From the NCBI GenBank assembly GCA_902767565.1, contig CACXHY010000006.1:1-64000 (forward strand): a DNA stretch of 64,000 nt. Direction: 5' to 3'. The stretch is from an uncultured Eubacteriales bacterium (lineage in GTDB: Bacteria > Bacillota > Clostridia > Christensenellales > Aristaeellaceae). The position numbers and the translations under genes were made by a program. The notes below the pieces were generated by a model. It ran no database searches and was not told the DNA's origin. It was given only the letters and a program-made list of their open reading frames with translations. Positions 48,693 to 58,868 of this stretch are shown here, in pieces (the stretch's first letter is position 1; every line of letters starts with the position of its first letter).

Positions 48693-49796
48693 ATGCTGCG
48701 GTACGAACGCGAGGACGGATGCCGCGCCTGGCTCGCGCGGGGATGGAAGCATCCGCTGGGGCTGGCCGCCCTGCTGGAAAAAGCGGGGACCGCCGGCGCC
48801 GTGTACGACCGGACGATGCGGGACGGCGGCGCCCTTTTGCGGGAATATCTTCCGGAGGCCGACGTGAAGGCCCTGCTGGACGGCGCGCGGCCGGAGGAGA
48901 TGCACCGGATGATGCTCGCCATGCGGGAGCACGACATCGCCGTCATCGCTTTCGACGACAGTGATTACCCGCCCGCCCTGTCCGTGACGGATCAGGCGCC
49001 GGTCTTTCTCTTTGCCGTGGGGGACCCGTCCCGGATGCGGGGCCGGTGCCTGACGGTGGTGGGATCCCGGCAGGCTTCGCCCCGGGCGGTGTCGGACTGC
49101 CGGAGCATCTGCCGCGAGCTCAGCGAACGCGGCGTCACCGTGGTGAGCGGCATGGCCGTCGGCATCGACACCGCGGCCCATGAAGGCTCGCTGCAGGGAG
49201 GCACGCCGGGCATCGGCGTCCTGGGCTGCGGGCTGGACGTGGACTATCCGGCCGCGTCCCGGCAGCTCAAGCGCGACATGCTGGACGCGGGCGGTCTCCT
49301 GATCGGCGAGTGCCCCCCGGGGACGCGGGCAAACAGGTGGTCGTTCCCCATGAGGAACCGCATCCTCTCCGGCCTGAGCAAGGGCGTGGCCGTGATCGAG
49401 TGCCGCGCCCGGTCCGGCACCATGTCCACCGTCGGCCACGCGCTGGACCAGGGGAGAGAGGTGTTTGCCAGACCCGGCGAGCCCGGCTCCGTCTACGGTG
49501 AGGGGACGCGATCCCTGCTGCGGGACGGGGCGCGCTTCTTCGAGACGGCGGAGGACCTGCTGGAGGACCTGGGCTGGGAGACCGGGGCCCCGCCGAAACG
49601 CGACGCTTCGGAGAAGACCGTCACAACGCCCGGGATGAACCTGATCCTGAGATCCCTGCACACGGGCGTGAAAGGCTTCGACGAACTGATCGCCGAGACC
49701 GGGCTGGACACGGGCACCCTGTCCATCTCGCTGACACTGATGCAGATGAGCGGTCTGATCACCGCGCTTCCGGGAAAGACCTATGCCGTCGTCTGA
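48693..49796 (+). CDS. dprA: DNA-processing protein DprA (Smf)
   Basis: 367 aa. N-terminal SAM-like helices and a Rossmann-like core with VVGSRQASPRAVSDCRSIC, VVSGMAVGIDTAAHEGSLQG, GVLGCGLDVDYPAASRQL, ANRWSFPMRNRILSGLSKGV and EVFARPGEPGSVYGEGTRSL. A C-terminal winged helix (about residues 305-365) completes it. DprA loads RecA on incoming single strands during transformation and is often next to topA in Firmicutes, as here (18 bp apart). Confidence 0.93.
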   Translation: MLRYEREDGCRAWLARGWKHPLGLAALLEKAGTAGAVYDRTMRDGGALLREYLPEADVKALLDGARPEEMHRMMLAMREHDIAVIAFDDSDYPPALSVTDQAPVFLFAVGDPSRMRGRCLTVVGSRQASPRAVSDCRSICRELSERGVTVVSGMAVGIDTAAHEGSLQGGTPGIGVLGCGLDVDYPAASRQLKRDMLDAGGLLIGECPPGTRANRWSFPMRNRILSGLSKGVAVIECRARSGTMSTVGHALDQGREVFARPGEPGSVYGEGTRSLLRDGARFFETAEDLLEDLGWETGAPPKRDASEKTVTTPGMNLILRSLHTGVKGFDELIAETGLDTGTLSISLTLMQMSGLITALPGKTYAVV

Positions 49797-49814
49797 CGGC
49801 GGGGAGGAATCGAT

Positions 49815-51938
49815 ATGGCATCCGAAAAACAGAAACTGATCATCGTGGAGTCTCCGGCAAAGGCCAAGACCGTCAGCCGCTTCCTGGGCAGGGGCTACAA
49901 GGTGGAAGCCTCCCAGGGGCATGTGTGCGATCTGCCCAAGTCCCAGATCGGCGTGGACGTGGACCACGATTTCGAGCCCAAGTACATCACGATCCGGGGC
50001 AGGGGAGACATCCTGGCCCGCATCCGCAAGGAAGCGAAGAACGCCTCCAGGATCTATCTGGCGACAGACCCTGACCGGGAGGGCGAGGCGATCTCCTGGC
50101 ACCTGGCCAACATCCTCGGCATCCCGGTGGACTCCGCCTGCCGCATCGAGTTCCACGAGGTGACCAAGACGGCCATCAAGAACGCCATCGCGGCGCCCCG
50201 GGCCATCGATATGGGCCGGGTGGACGCCCAGCAGGCCCGGCGCGTGCTGGACCGGCTGGTGGGCTACAAGATCTCTCCGCTGCTGTGGATCAAGATCAAA
50301 AAGGGACTGTCCGCCGGGCGCGTGCAGTCGGTGGCGACCCGCATGGTGGTGACCCGGGAGGAGGAGATCGAGTCCTTCATCCCGGAGGAGTACTGGGATG
50401 TGTCCACCTCGGCGCGGAAGTCCCGTTCCTCCGAGAGCGCCTTCCCGGTGCGGCTCACCTCCTTCGACGGGAAGAAGGCGCCCATGAAGAGCGAAGCGGA
50501 CGCGAAGGCCGCGGCCGATGCCATGCGGAGCGGGAAGTTCACCGTGACCGAGGTCAGGCCGGGGGAGCGCCGCAAGCTGCCCGCCGCGCCCTTCACCACG
50601 TCCAGCCTGCAGCAGGAAGCCAGCCGGAAGCTGAACTTCTCCACCAGCAAGACCATGCAGGTGGTGCAGACGCTGTATGAGGGCGTGGATCTGGAGAACG
50701 AGGGCACCCAGGGCATCGTCACCTACATCCGTACCGACTCGGTGCGCATCAGCGACGAGGCCCTGTCCGCCCTGCGCAGCCATATCTCCGATCACTACGG
50801 GGACGATTATCTGCCGGGAGAGCCCAACGTGTTCCGGGGCCGGGCCAACGCCCAGGACGCCCACGAGGCCATCCGCCCCACCAGCGTCACCCGCACGCCG
50901 GAGAGCATCAGGTCCTCCCTGTCCCGGGACCAGTTCCTGCTGTATCGGCTCATCTACAACCGGTTCATCGCCAGCCAGATGAAGCCCGCGGTCTATGAGA
51001 ACATGACCGCGGAGATCACGGGCGGCCCGGTCACCCTCCGCTATTACGGCGAGCACAAGGTGTTCGCGGGCTTCACGGCGGTCTATGAGGAGGGGAGCGA
51101 CGAGGCGGCCGAGATCCCGGACGCGAAGATGCCGAAGCTGAAGCCCGGCATGAAGGTCACGCTGGATGAGATCTCGGCGGAACAGCACTTCACGCAGCCC
51201 CCGTCCCGCTATACCGAGGCCAGCCTGGTGCGGGCCATGGAGGAGAAGGGCATCGGACGCCCCTCCACCTACGCGCCCACCATCAGCACCATCATCAGCC
51301 GCGGCTATGTGATGCGGGAGAAGAAGCGCCTCTACCCGACGGAGCTTGGGCGCATGGTCAACACCATGATGGAGGACTATTTCACCGACATCGTGGACAT
51401 GGACTTCACCGCGGATATGGAGACCGGCCTGGACGACGTGGAAGCCGGCAAGCGCGAGTGGAAGGACATCATCCGGACGTTCTACCCGTCCTTCGCCCAC
51501 GACCTGGAGGTCGCGGAGAAGGAGATCGACAAGGTGGAGTTCAAGGACGAGGTCAGCGAGATCCCCTGCGACAAGTGCGGCGCCATGATGGTCTACAAGA
51601 TGGGCCGCTACGGCAAGTTCCTGGCCTGCCCGAATTTCCCCGACTGCCGGAACACGAAGCCGATCATCACCTATATCGACGCGCCCTGCCCCAAGTGCGG
51701 CGCGCGGCTGATGGAAAAGATGTCCCGCAGCAAGCGAAAGTTCTTCGGCTGCGAGCGGTACCCCGACTGCGATTTCGTCAGCTGGGAGCGGCCCGTCGCC
51801 GAAAAATGCGGCAAGTGCGGCAGCTACATGGTGATGAAGATCGGCAGCAAGGGCGAGAGATGGCACCTGTGCGCCAACGAGAAATGCCGGAACCGCGTGG
51901 AGGTGCCCGCGGAGACGGAGGAGGACGAGAATGAGTGA
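49815..51938 (+). CDS. topA: DNA topoisomerase I
   Basis: 707 aa. TOPRIM start [19 protein letters not shown], acidic [18 protein letters not shown], and the catalytic tyrosine region [19 protein letters not shown] (Tyr within TYIRTDS). Three C-terminal zinc ribbons follow ([44 protein letters not shown]). It relaxes negative supercoils. Ends overlapping trmFO by 8 bp. Confidence 0.96.
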   Translation: MASEKQKLIIVESPAKAKTVSRFLGRGYKVEASQGHVCDLPKSQIGVDVDHDFEPKYITIRGRGDILARIRKEAKNASRIYLATDPDREGEAISWHLANILGIPVDSACRIEFHEVTKTAIKNAIAAPRAIDMGRVDAQQARRVLDRLVGYKISPLLWIKIKKGLSAGRVQSVATRMVVTREEEIESFIPEEYWDVSTSARKSRSSESAFPVRLTSFDGKKAPMKSEADAKAAADAMRSGKFTVTEVRPGERRKLPAAPFTTSSLQQEASRKLNFSTSKTMQVVQTLYEGVDLENEGTQGIVTYIRTDSVRISDEALSALRSHISDHYGDDYLPGEPNVFRGRANAQDAHEAIRPTSVTRTPESIRSSLSRDQFLLYRLIYNRFIASQMKPAVYENMTAEITGGPVTLRYYGEHKVFAGFTAVYEEGSDEAAEIPDAKMPKLKPGMKVTLDEISAEQHFTQPPSRYTEASLVRAMEEKGIGRPSTYAPTISTIISRGYVMREKKRLYPTELGRMVNTMMEDYFTDIVDMDFTADMETGLDDVEAGKREWKDIIRTFYPSFAHDLEVAEKEIDKVEFKDEVSEIPCDKCGAMMVYKMGRYGKFLACPNFPDCRNTKPIITYIDAPCPKCGARLMEKMSRSKRKFFGCERYPDCDFVSWERPVAEKCGKCGSYMVMKIGSKGERWHLCANEKCRNRVEVPAETEEDENE

Positions 51939-53253
51939 GCTTCCCCGCGTGACGGTGGTCGGCGCGGGACTGGCGGGATGCGAAGCCGCATGGCAGCTTG
52001 TCCGCCGCGGCGTGCCCGTCCGGCTGGTGGAGATGAAGCCGGGGAAGTACACGCCGGCGCACCACAGCCCGGATTTCGCGGAACTGGTGTGCTCCAACAG
52101 CCTGCGCTCCGACCAGCTGACGAACGCCGTCGGACTGCTGAAGGAGGAGATGCGGGTCTGCGGGTCCCTCATCATGGAGGCGGCGGACGCCGCGCGGGTC
52201 CCGGCCGGCGGCGCGCTGGCGGTGGACCGGGCGCAGTTCTCCGGACGCATCACGGCCCGCATGCGGGAGCATCCGCTGGCGGAGATCGTCGAGGCGGAGG
52301 CGGACGCGGTCCCGGAGGGCCCCGCCGTGATCGCCACGGGCCCCCTGACCAGCGACGCCATGAGCAGGGCGATCGCCGGGATGCCCGGGGTCGGCACGCT
52401 CAATTTCTACGACGCGGCGGCGCCCATCGTGATGACCGATTCCATCGACATGGAGAAGGTCTTCCGCCAGTCGCGCTACGACAGGGGCAGCGATTACCTG
52501 AACTGCCCCATGGACGAAAAGGAATACAACGATTTCGTGGACGCCCTGCTGACCGCGGAGACCGCGGAGGTGCACGGATTCGAGGAAAGCGCGGTCTTCG
52601 AGGGCTGCATGCCGGTGGAATCCATGGCGCGGCGGGGGAGGATGGTGCTGGCCTTCGGCCCCCTGAAGCCCGTGGGCCTGCGGGATCCCCGGACGGGGAA
52701 GGAGCCCTTTGCCGTGGTGCAGCTCCGGCAGGACGACGCCGGCGGGACCATGGTCAACCTGGTGGGCTTCCAGACCCGGCTGAAGTTCCCGGAACAGCGC
52801 CGGGTGTTCGGGATGATCCCCGGCCTGGAGAACGCGGTGTTCGCCCGCTACGGGGTGATGCACCGGAACACGTTCCTCAACTCTCCCGGCTTTCTGGACG
52901 CGAACTTCGGCGTCATCGGACGGAAAGACCTGTACTTCGCCGGGCAGATGACCGGCGTGGAGGGCTATGTGGAGAGCGCGGCCAGCGGACTGGTGGCGGG
53001 ACTCTCCCTCGCGGCGGCGCTGAAGGGCGAGGCGCGTCCCGTGCTTCCGGGCTTTACCGCGCTGGGCGCCATGGGACGGTACGTATCGACGCCCAACCGC
53101 AGCTTTCAGCCCATGAACTGCACCTTCGGGCTGATCGATCCGCTACCCGTGGACGCGCAGCACAAACGCATCCGCAAAAAGGCCGAGCGCTATGCCGCCG
53201 TCAGCGAACGGAGCCTGCAGTGGCTGAAGGCGCAGGCATTCGTGAAAGCATGA
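51931..53253 (+). CDS. trmFO: Methylenetetrahydrofolate-tRNA-(uracil-5-)-methyltransferase TrmFO
   Basis: 440 aa flavoprotein. FAD-binding [20 protein letters not shown] at the N-terminus, [20 protein letters not shown] and [11 protein letters not shown] (catalytic Cys region), [17 protein letters not shown] and the C-terminal [19 protein letters not shown]. It makes ribothymidine at position 54 of tRNA using methylene-folate. The topA-trmFO-xer/hslVU neighbourhood is typical of Firmicutes. Confidence 0.95.
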   Translation: MSELPRVTVVGAGLAGCEAAWQLVRRGVPVRLVEMKPGKYTPAHHSPDFAELVCSNSLRSDQLTNAVGLLKEEMRVCGSLIMEAADAARVPAGGALAVDRAQFSGRITARMREHPLAEIVEAEADAVPEGPAVIATGPLTSDAMSRAIAGMPGVGTLNFYDAAAPIVMTDSIDMEKVFRQSRYDRGSDYLNCPMDEKEYNDFVDALLTAETAEVHGFEESAVFEGCMPVESMARRGRMVLAFGPLKPVGLRDPRTGKEPFAVVQLRQDDAGGTMVNLVGFQTRLKFPEQRRVFGMIPGLENAVFARYGVMHRNTFLNSPGFLDANFGVIGRKDLYFAGQMTGVEGYVESAASGLVAGLSLAAALKGEARPVLPGFTALGAMGRYVSTPNRSFQPMNCTFGLIDPLPVDAQHKRIRKKAERYAAVSERSLQWLKAQAFVKA

Positions 53254-53305
53254 TCCCGGTCATCGCCGGATGCTTCCGCGATCGCGTACGGAAAGGAAGG
53301 AATGT

Positions 53306-53845
53306 ATGAGCAGTCAATTCAGAGGAACCACCATCTGCGCCGTCACCCGGGACGGAAAGACCGCCATCGCCGGCGACGGGCAGATCACGATGGGGGAGAA
53401 GGTCGTCTTCAAATCCACCGCCCGGAAGGTGCGCCGCATCTACAACGATCAGGTGGTCATCGGCTTTGCCGGCGCGGTGGCCGACGCCTTCACCCTCAGC
53501 GAAAAGTTCGAGGAGAAGCTGGTCCAGTGCGGCGGCAGCCTGGAGCGCGCCGCGGTGGCCCTGGCGCAGATGTGGCGCCAGGAGCAGGGGATGCGGCAGC
53601 TGGAGTCGCTGATGCTTGCGGCGGACAAAGAAAGCCTGCTGATGATCAGCGGCACGGGGGAGGTCATCGTGCCCGACGGCGGCGCGGTGGCCATCGGCTC
53701 CGGCGGCAACTACGCCTACGCGGCCGCGCGGGCCCTGCTGGAGAACACGGATCTCTCCGCCCGGGAGATCGCCGAGAAGTCGCTGCACATCGCGGCTTCC
53801 ATCTGTGTGTTTACCAACGACAACGTGATCGTCGAAGAAGTGTGA
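53306..53845 (+). CDS. hslV: ATP-dependent protease subunit HslV (ClpQ)
   Basis: 179 aa. MSSQFRGTTICAVTRDGKTA carries the Thr-Thr pair whose first residue would become the N-terminal nucleophile after processing. IAGDGQITMGEKVVFKSTARKVRRI and the SGTGEVIVPDGGAVAIGSGG core are diagnostic. ATG 53306 has GAAAGGAAGG upstream and gives the short propeptide seen in Bacillus-type ClpQ. It is 13 bp before hslU. Confidence 0.94.
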   Translation: MSSQFRGTTICAVTRDGKTAIAGDGQITMGEKVVFKSTARKVRRIYNDQVVIGFAGAVADAFTLSEKFEEKLVQCGGSLERAAVALAQMWRQEQGMRQLESLMLAADKESLLMISGTGEVIVPDGGAVAIGSGGNYAYAAARALLENTDLSAREIAEKSLHIAASICVFTNDNVIVEEV

Positions 53846-53858
53846 GGAGGGGACCGAT

Positions 53859-55226
53859 ATGTCTGAACTGACGCCCCGCCAGGTGGTCCGGGAACTGGAC
53901 CGCTACATCATCGGCCAGACCGAGGCCAAGAAGATGGTGGCCATCGCCCTGCGCAACCGCTACCGCCGCTCCCGCGTGCCGGAGGAGATCCGGGACGAGA
54001 TCAGCCCGAAGAACATCCTGATGATCGGTCCCACGGGCGTGGGCAAGACCGAGATCGCCCGCCGCCTGGCCAAGCTGGCCGCCGCGCCCTTCGTCAAAGT
54101 GGAGGCCACCAAGTTCACGGAAGTGGGCTATGTGGGCCGGGACGTGGACTCCATCGTGCGGGACCTGGTGGAGAACGCGATCCGGCTGGTGAAGGAGGAG
54201 CACATCAAAAAGGTGCTGCCCCGGGCCCGGGTCCTGGCGGAGGACAAGCTGGCGTCCATGCTGGTGAGCCCCGCGAAGAAGCCCGCCGGGAACCCCCTGG
54301 ATTTCCTTCTGGGCCGCAAGCAGGAGGTCCAGGAGACATCGGCGGACGAGCAGCAGGCCCTCAACGGGAAGAAGGAGGAGATCCGCCAGCAGCTGATGCG
54401 CGGCGAGCTGGAGGACCGGGAGCTGGAGATCGAGGTGGAGGAGGCCGCGCCGACGCTGGAAGTCGGCGGAAGCGCCATCAGCCTGGGGGACATGATGGGC
54501 GGCATGATGCCCAAGAGGACCAAGCTGCGCAAGGTGAAGGTCTCGGAGGCGCGCCGCATCCTGGAACAGCAGGAGAGCGACAAACTGATCGACGGGGACG
54601 CGGTGAACGAGGAAGCCATCCGCCGGGCCGAACAGAACGGCATCGTCTTCATCGACGAGATCGACAAGATCGCGGGGCACCAGGGCGCCGGCGGCCCGGA
54701 CGTGAGCCGGGAGGGCGTGCAGCGCGATATCCTGCCCATCGTGGAGGGTTCCACCGTCAACACCAAGTACGGTCCCGTGCGGACGGACTATATGCTCTTT
54801 ATCGCGGCGGGCGCCTTCCATGTGTCCAAGGTCAGCGACCTGATCCCGGAGCTGCAGGGCCGTTTCCCGGTGCATGTCCACCTGAACAGCCTGAGCAGGC
54901 AGGATTTCCGCGACATCCTGACCCGGACCGACAACGCGCTGACCCGGCAGTACCAGGCCCTGCTGGCCGTGGACAAGGTGATGCTGCGCTTTGAGGACAG
55001 CGCCATCGCCGCCATCGCCGACGCGGCCTGGAACGCCAACGAGACCGCCGAGGACATCGGCGCCCGCAGGCTGCACGCCGTGTTCGAGCAGCTGCTGGAG
55101 GAGATCTCCTTCGAGGCCGGGGACGAGAACATGCCGCCCTTCGAGCTGAAGATCGACGGGGACTATGTGCAGGCCCACCTGAAGGGCGAAAACAAGACCG
55201 GCGATCTGCGCAAGTACATCATCTGA
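53859..55226 (+). CDS. hslU: ATP-dependent protease ATPase subunit HslU (ClpY)
   Basis: 455 aa. TPRQVVRELDRYIIGQTEAK starts the AAA+ unfoldase. Walker A is IGPTGVGKTEIARRLAKL, the pore motif is EVGYVGRDVD, Walker B is GIVFIDEIDKIA, and the C-terminal DLRKYII docks HslV. The inserted I-domain lies between about residues 110 and 235. It unfolds substrates for HslV. Confidence 0.96.
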   Translation: MSELTPRQVVRELDRYIIGQTEAKKMVAIALRNRYRRSRVPEEIRDEISPKNILMIGPTGVGKTEIARRLAKLAAAPFVKVEATKFTEVGYVGRDVDSIVRDLVENAIRLVKEEHIKKVLPRARVLAEDKLASMLVSPAKKPAGNPLDFLLGRKQEVQETSADEQQALNGKKEEIRQQLMRGELEDRELEIEVEEAAPTLEVGGSAISLGDMMGGMMPKRTKLRKVKVSEARRILEQQESDKLIDGDAVNEEAIRRAEQNGIVFIDEIDKIAGHQGAGGPDVSREGVQRDILPIVEGSTVNTKYGPVRTDYMLFIAAGAFHVSKVSDLIPELQGRFPVHVHLNSLSRQDFRDILTRTDNALTRQYQALLAVDKVMLRFEDSAIAAIADAAWNANETAEDIGARRLHAVFEQLLEEISFEAGDENMPPFELKIDGDYVQAHLKGENKTGDLRKYII

Positions 55227-55313
55227 TGAAAGACGGTCCCGACGCGGCAGCGGATGCCGGAAACCCGCGCCGCGCCGGGCCCGGCCCCTGTTTCGGCGGG
55301 GGATATCCATCTG

Positions 55314-55349
55314 TAACTATTCGCTAAACCACAGTTTTACGAATAGTTA
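55314..55349. promoter_or_regulatory. Large inverted repeat upstream of the Xer recombinase gene
   Basis: TAACTATTCG (55314-55323) and CGAATAGTTA (55340-55349) are perfect 10-bp arms. The 16-nt spacer CTAAACCACAGTTTTA contains a further AAAC/GTTT pair. It is AT-rich in a GC-rich setting and lies 31 bp before the gene start. Confidence 0.55.
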
Positions 55350-55380
55350 TGGCCCAAATCAGGGGAAAGGAGGGGGCATC

Positions 55381-56496
55381 GTGCCGAGATCCGCTTACCG
55401 CGAATCCGTGGACCGCGAACGCACGCAGCAGATCCGCATCCTGTGCAGAGAACTTCCGCAGGCCTGCACGGATTTTCTGCGGCACATCCTGCTGACCACC
55501 GGCACGCTGACCCGGCTGGCCTACGCCATCGACCTGAGGACCTTCTTTCAGTTCCTGCATACGGAGCGCGTGGCGTTCGCGCAGAAAGAGCCGGTCCTCT
55601 ATACGGACGAGGATCTGGCCCGGCTCACGACCCACGACATGGTCGCTTACACGGAATACCTGACCCAGTACGTCCGCCTGGAAGACCAGCAGTCCGAAAC
55701 GCCGCCGCTGACCGTCAACCATGAGCTGTCCATCAAGCGCAAGCTGTGCTCCATCCGCTCCTTCTACGATTATCTCTTCCAGGAGCAGCGGATCCCGTCC
55801 AACATCCCGCAGCTGGTGCCGCTGCCCAAGATCCATGAGAAGCCCATCATCCGCCTCAGCCCGGAAGAAGTGGCCAGAATGCTCCACGAGGCGGAGACCG
55901 GCGACAGCCTGACGGCGCATCAGCAGCATTACCAGAAACTGACAGTCAACCGCGATCTGGCCATTTTAATGCTCTTTTTGGGCACCGGGATCCGGGTCTC
56001 CGAGCTGGTGGGCATCAACATCGGCGACATCGATTTCGACGAGAATGCCTTTCTGGTGACCCGCAAGGGCGGCAATCAGGCGGTGCTGTACTTCCCGGAC
56101 TCGGTCAAAGAGGCGCTGGCCGCGTATCTGACGGAGCGGGAGCACATCGAAGCCCTGCCCGGCCATGAAGACGCTTTCTTCCTTTCCATGCAGCGGCGGC
56201 GCATCACCCAGCGGGCGGTGCAGAACCTGGTGAAGAAATACGCCCGGATCGCGGCGCCCCTCAAGAGCAAGGTGAGCCCCCACAAGCTGCGCTCCACCTA
56301 CGCGACGAACCTGTATCAGGAGACGGGCGATATCTATCTGGTGGCGGATCAGCTGGGGCATTCCTCGGTGGACACCACAAGGAAGCACTACGCCGACATG
56401 ACCGATGCCCGCAGGCGCATGGCGGTGAAGCACGTTCACCTGCCGGGCCGCGAAAGCGCGGATACGGACAACGAAAACGGCCGCCCGGACGAATGA
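55381..56496 (+). CDS. Tyrosine recombinase XerC/XerD family
   Basis: 371 aa from GTG 55381 behind AAAGGAGG. An N-terminal SAM-like domain (TLTRLAYAIDLRTFFQFL) precedes the catalytic domain. Catalytic residues: Arg in LFLGTGIRVSELVGINIGD, Lys in VTRKGGNQAVLYFP, HKLR in VSPHKLRSTYATNLY, His in DQLGHSSVDTTRKHY with the nucleophilic Tyr in KHYADM. Position after hslVU points to a housekeeping chromosome-dimer or CodV-like recombinase rather than a phage integrase. It is about 70 residues longer than XerC, mostly in the N-terminal half. Confidence 0.85.
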   Translation: MPRSAYRESVDRERTQQIRILCRELPQACTDFLRHILLTTGTLTRLAYAIDLRTFFQFLHTERVAFAQKEPVLYTDEDLARLTTHDMVAYTEYLTQYVRLEDQQSETPPLTVNHELSIKRKLCSIRSFYDYLFQEQRIPSNIPQLVPLPKIHEKPIIRLSPEEVARMLHEAETGDSLTAHQQHYQKLTVNRDLAILMLFLGTGIRVSELVGINIGDIDFDENAFLVTRKGGNQAVLYFPDSVKEALAAYLTEREHIEALPGHEDAFFLSMQRRRITQRAVQNLVKKYARIAAPLKSKVSPHKLRSTYATNLYQETGDIYLVADQLGHSSVDTTRKHYADMTDARRRMAVKHVHLPGRESADTDNENGRPDE

Positions 56497-56512
56497 CCCG
56501 TCCGGACGGCCG
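56478..56512. terminator. Bidirectional terminator overlapping the recombinase 3' end
   Basis: CGGCCGCCCGGACG (56478-56491) pairs with CGTCCGGACGGCCG (56499-56512) with one mismatch. The minus-strand product is followed by TTTT, so it would end the coaBC transcript as well as the plus-strand one. Confidence 0.65.
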
Positions 56513-56550
56513 CCGCTTTATCTGCATGGATGGAACAGGATGATCGCCGT

Positions 56551-57756
56551 TTACGCGTCCCGCAGCGCCAGGACCTTGTCCAGGATGCGGTCCGCAAGTT
56601 CCCGCTTGCTCATCATGGGCAGCGGCTCCTCGCCCTCCGCCGTGATCAGCGTGGCGATGTTGGTATCCACGTTGAAGCCCGCGCCGGGCACCGTCACGTC
56701 GTTGGCCACGATCAGGTCCAGGTTCTTTTTGGACAGCTTTGCCTTCGCGTTGGCTTCCAGGGACTGGGTCTCGGCGGCAAAACCGACCAGAGTCTGGCCG
56801 GGCTTTTTCATTTTGCCGACCGCCGCGGCTACGTCGGGGTTCTCTACCATGCGCAGCACCAGTTCCTGCCCGTCCTGCTTTTTCAGCTTCTCTTCGTGGC
56901 TCTCCGCGAAGCGGTAGTCCGCGGGTGCGGCGGCCTGGATGATGATGTCGCACTCCCCCGCGGTCTCGGTGACCGCGCTGTACAGATCCCGGGTGGAATC
57001 CACCTCGATGACGCGCGACACGGAGGGCACGGCCGCGGTGGTATGGCCTTTGACGAGAATGACCTCTCCCCCGCGCTCCCGGGCCGCCTCCGCGATGGCG
57101 AAGCCCATCTTTCCGGAGGAATCGTTGGTCATGAAGCGCACGGGATCCAGCCGCTCGCGGGTCGCGCCGGCGGTGATCATCACCCGGAGGCCCTGCAGAT
57201 CCCGCCTGCCGGACAGGAGCCGCTCGATCTCCTCCGCGATGTCTTCGGGCTCGCTCATGCGGCCCGCGCCGGTGTCGCCGCAGGCCAGCAGGCCGCCCTC
57301 GGGTCCGATGAAATGCACGCCGCGCCGGCGCAGGGTCTCCACGTTGTTCTGCGTGGCCTCGGCGGTCCACATGCCGGTGTTCATGGCCGGGGCGATCAGC
57401 ATGGGGGCTTTGGTGGCCAGGCAGGTGGTGGACAGCATGTCGTCGGCGATCCCGCATGCCAGCTTCGCGATGATGTTGGCGGTGGCCGGCGCGATGACGA
57501 AGAGGTCCGCCGCCTTGGCCAGGGCCACATGCTCCACCTCCCAGGTCTCCGGGCGGGCGAAGGTGTCCGTCACGGCGGGATGGTTGGAGAGGGTCTCAAA
57601 GGTCAGCGGGGTGACGAACTGCGTGGCGTTGCGGGTCATCACCACATGGACCAGCGCCCCGCGCTTGCGGAGCGTCGATACCAGGGTGCAGGTTTTGTAG
57701 GCCGCGATGCCGCCGGTGACGCCGACGACCACGGTCTTGCCCTGAAAAGCGCTCAT
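56551..57756 (-). CDS. coaBC: Bifunctional phosphopantothenoylcysteine decarboxylase/synthetase
   Basis: 401 aa. The CoaC half starts [20 protein letters not shown] and contains [28 protein letters not shown] and [19 protein letters not shown]. The CoaB half has [36 protein letters not shown] and [12 protein letters not shown], with [17 protein letters not shown] near the end. It performs two CoA synthesis steps. It overlaps the rpoZ stop (ATGA). Confidence 0.95.
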   Translation of the reverse strand: MSAFQGKTVVVGVTGGIAAYKTCTLVSTLRKRGALVHVVMTRNATQFVTPLTFETLSNHPAVTDTFARPETWEVEHVALAKAADLFVIAPATANIIAKLACGIADDMLSTTCLATKAPMLIAPAMNTGMWTAEATQNNVETLRRRGVHFIGPEGGLLACGDTGAGRMSEPEDIAEEIERLLSGRRDLQGLRVMITAGATRERLDPVRFMTNDSSGKMGFAIAEAARERGGEVILVKGHTTAAVPSVSRVIEVDSTRDLYSAVTETAGECDIIIQAAAPADYRFAESHEEKLKKQDGQELVLRMVENPDVAAAVGKMKKPGQTLVGFAAETQSLEANAKAKLSKKNLDLIVANDVTVPGAGFNVDTNIATLITAEGEEPLPMMSKRELADRILDKVLALRDA

Positions 57757-57989
57757 TGCTCCACGGACTCCTCATCTTGGTGCTTCACGCGCTCATAGGT
57801 GATCAGGCCGCGGTCGATCTCCTCCACCGCCACCCGCAGGGGCTTGGTGGTCTGATCCTCGGCGTTCATGATCAGAGGCTGGGCGCCGGCCAGCAGCTGA
57901 CGGCCGCGCTTGGACGCCTCCACCACCAGGGTGTAGCGGGTGTCGGCGTTCTCCAGCAGTTCCAGGACATTGGGCTCGATAATGGACAT
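57753..57989 (-). CDS. rpoZ: RNA polymerase omega subunit
   Basis: 78 aa. Begins MSIIEPNVLELLENADTRYT and contains LVVEASKRGRQLLAG, the conserved omega core, then KPLRVAVEEIDRGLITYERV. It supports assembly of the beta' subunit. Between gmk and coaBC, the common order; ribosome binding site AGGAGG. Confidence 0.93.
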   Translation of the reverse strand: MSIIEPNVLELLENADTRYTLVVEASKRGRQLLAGAQPLIMNAEDQTTKPLRVAVEEIDRGLITYERVKHQDEESVEQ

Positions 57990-58005
57990 GGGTCTACCTC
58001 CTGTA

Positions 58006-58611
58006 TCAGTCGTCGATGGTGACCGTGCAGCGGGACAGCCGCAGCTTCTCCGCGTCCACGATGGATTTCAGCTTGAGGAAGGATGCCTCCGGCGGGGCCT
58101 CGTTGATCAGGACATACTGGTAGATATCCATCTGCCCGACTTCCTGCCGGGCGTTGGCCATCCGCCGGTCGATGACCTCTTCGGTCTCGGTGCCGCGCTT
58201 GACCAGACGCTCGCGCAGCTCCGTGAAGGAGGGCGGCAGGATGAACACGGATACGGCCTCGGGCATGCGGGCCATCACCATGGCGGCGCCCTGCACGTCG
58301 ATGTCCAGCAGCACGTTCTGCCCGTGGCGGAGGCGGTTCTCCACGTCGCCGCGCAGGGTCCCGTAGCGGTTGCCGTGGACGGTGGCGTATTCCAGGAAGG
58401 CGTTCTGCCCGATCAGCTCGTCGAAGCGGCGGTCGTCCACGAAGTGATAGTCCACGTCCGGGACTTCGCCGGGCCTGGGCGCGCGCGTGGTGGCGCTCAC
58501 GGAGAAGCAGAAGCTATCGTCCTGCTCCAGCAGCATCTTGCCCAGGGTGCCTTTTCCCGCGCCCGAGGGGCCGGACAGGATCAGAAGCATGCCCGTGCGT
58601 TCGATCTTCAT
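58006..58611 (-). CDS. gmk: Guanylate kinase
   Basis: 201 aa from ATG 58611. P-loop LILSGPSGAGKGTLGKMLLE, the GMP-binding SVSATTRAPRPGEVPDVDYHF, TVHGNRYGTL and LLDIDVQGAAMVMARMP. Converts GMP to GDP. It overlaps the remA stop by 4 bp. Confidence 0.95.
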   Translation of the reverse strand: MKIERTGMLLILSGPSGAGKGTLGKMLLEQDDSFCFSVSATTRAPRPGEVPDVDYHFVDDRRFDELIGQNAFLEYATVHGNRYGTLRGDVENRLRHGQNVLLDIDVQGAAMVMARMPEAVSVFILPPSFTELRERLVKRGTETEEVIDRRMANARQEVGQMDIYQYVLINEAPPEASFLKLKSIVDAEKLRLSRCTVTIDD

Positions 58612-58865
58612 CGCTCTTCTCCTTTTCCGTCGTCGGCCGTCAGCCGGGCCGAAAGGGTCTCGGGCTGCAGGGCGGAGAGCACCACATGCCCTGTGTCCAG
58701 CACCAGCACGGCGTGGGTCCTGCGGCCGGCCGTGGCGTCGATGGCGGTCCCGCTGTCCTTTGCCGACTGGATCATCCGCTTGCTCGGGGCGGCGTCGGCG
58801 CTGACCACGGCGAGGATCCTGCCCGCGGCCACCGTGTTGCCGAACCCCACGTTCAGCAGTTTCAT
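58608..58865 (-). CDS. RemA-family (DUF370) regulatory protein
   Basis: 85 aa. LLNVGFGNTVAAGRILAVVS, ADAAPSKRMIQSAKDSGTAI and DATAGRRTHAVLVLDTGHVV match RemA, a DNA-binding matrix-gene regulator in Bacillus. The C-terminal acidic tail varies. Position between yicC and gmk is conserved in Firmicutes. Its targets here are unknown. Confidence 0.9.
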   Translation of the reverse strand: MKLLNVGFGNTVAAGRILAVVSADAAPSKRMIQSAKDSGTAIDATAGRRTHAVLVLDTGHVVLSALQPETLSARLTADDGKGEER

Positions 58866-58868
58866 GCG

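Noticed and set aside
55314-55349. Chromosomal dif site
   Set aside because: The arms and spacer do not match the conserved 28-bp dif pattern I know from E. coli or B. subtilis; kept only as an unexplained dyad.
55381-56496. Phage or integrative-element integrase
   Set aside because: The gene follows topA-trmFO-hslVU, the normal place of a housekeeping Xer/CodV recombinase in Firmicutes, with no other mobile-element genes or tRNA attachment site nearby.
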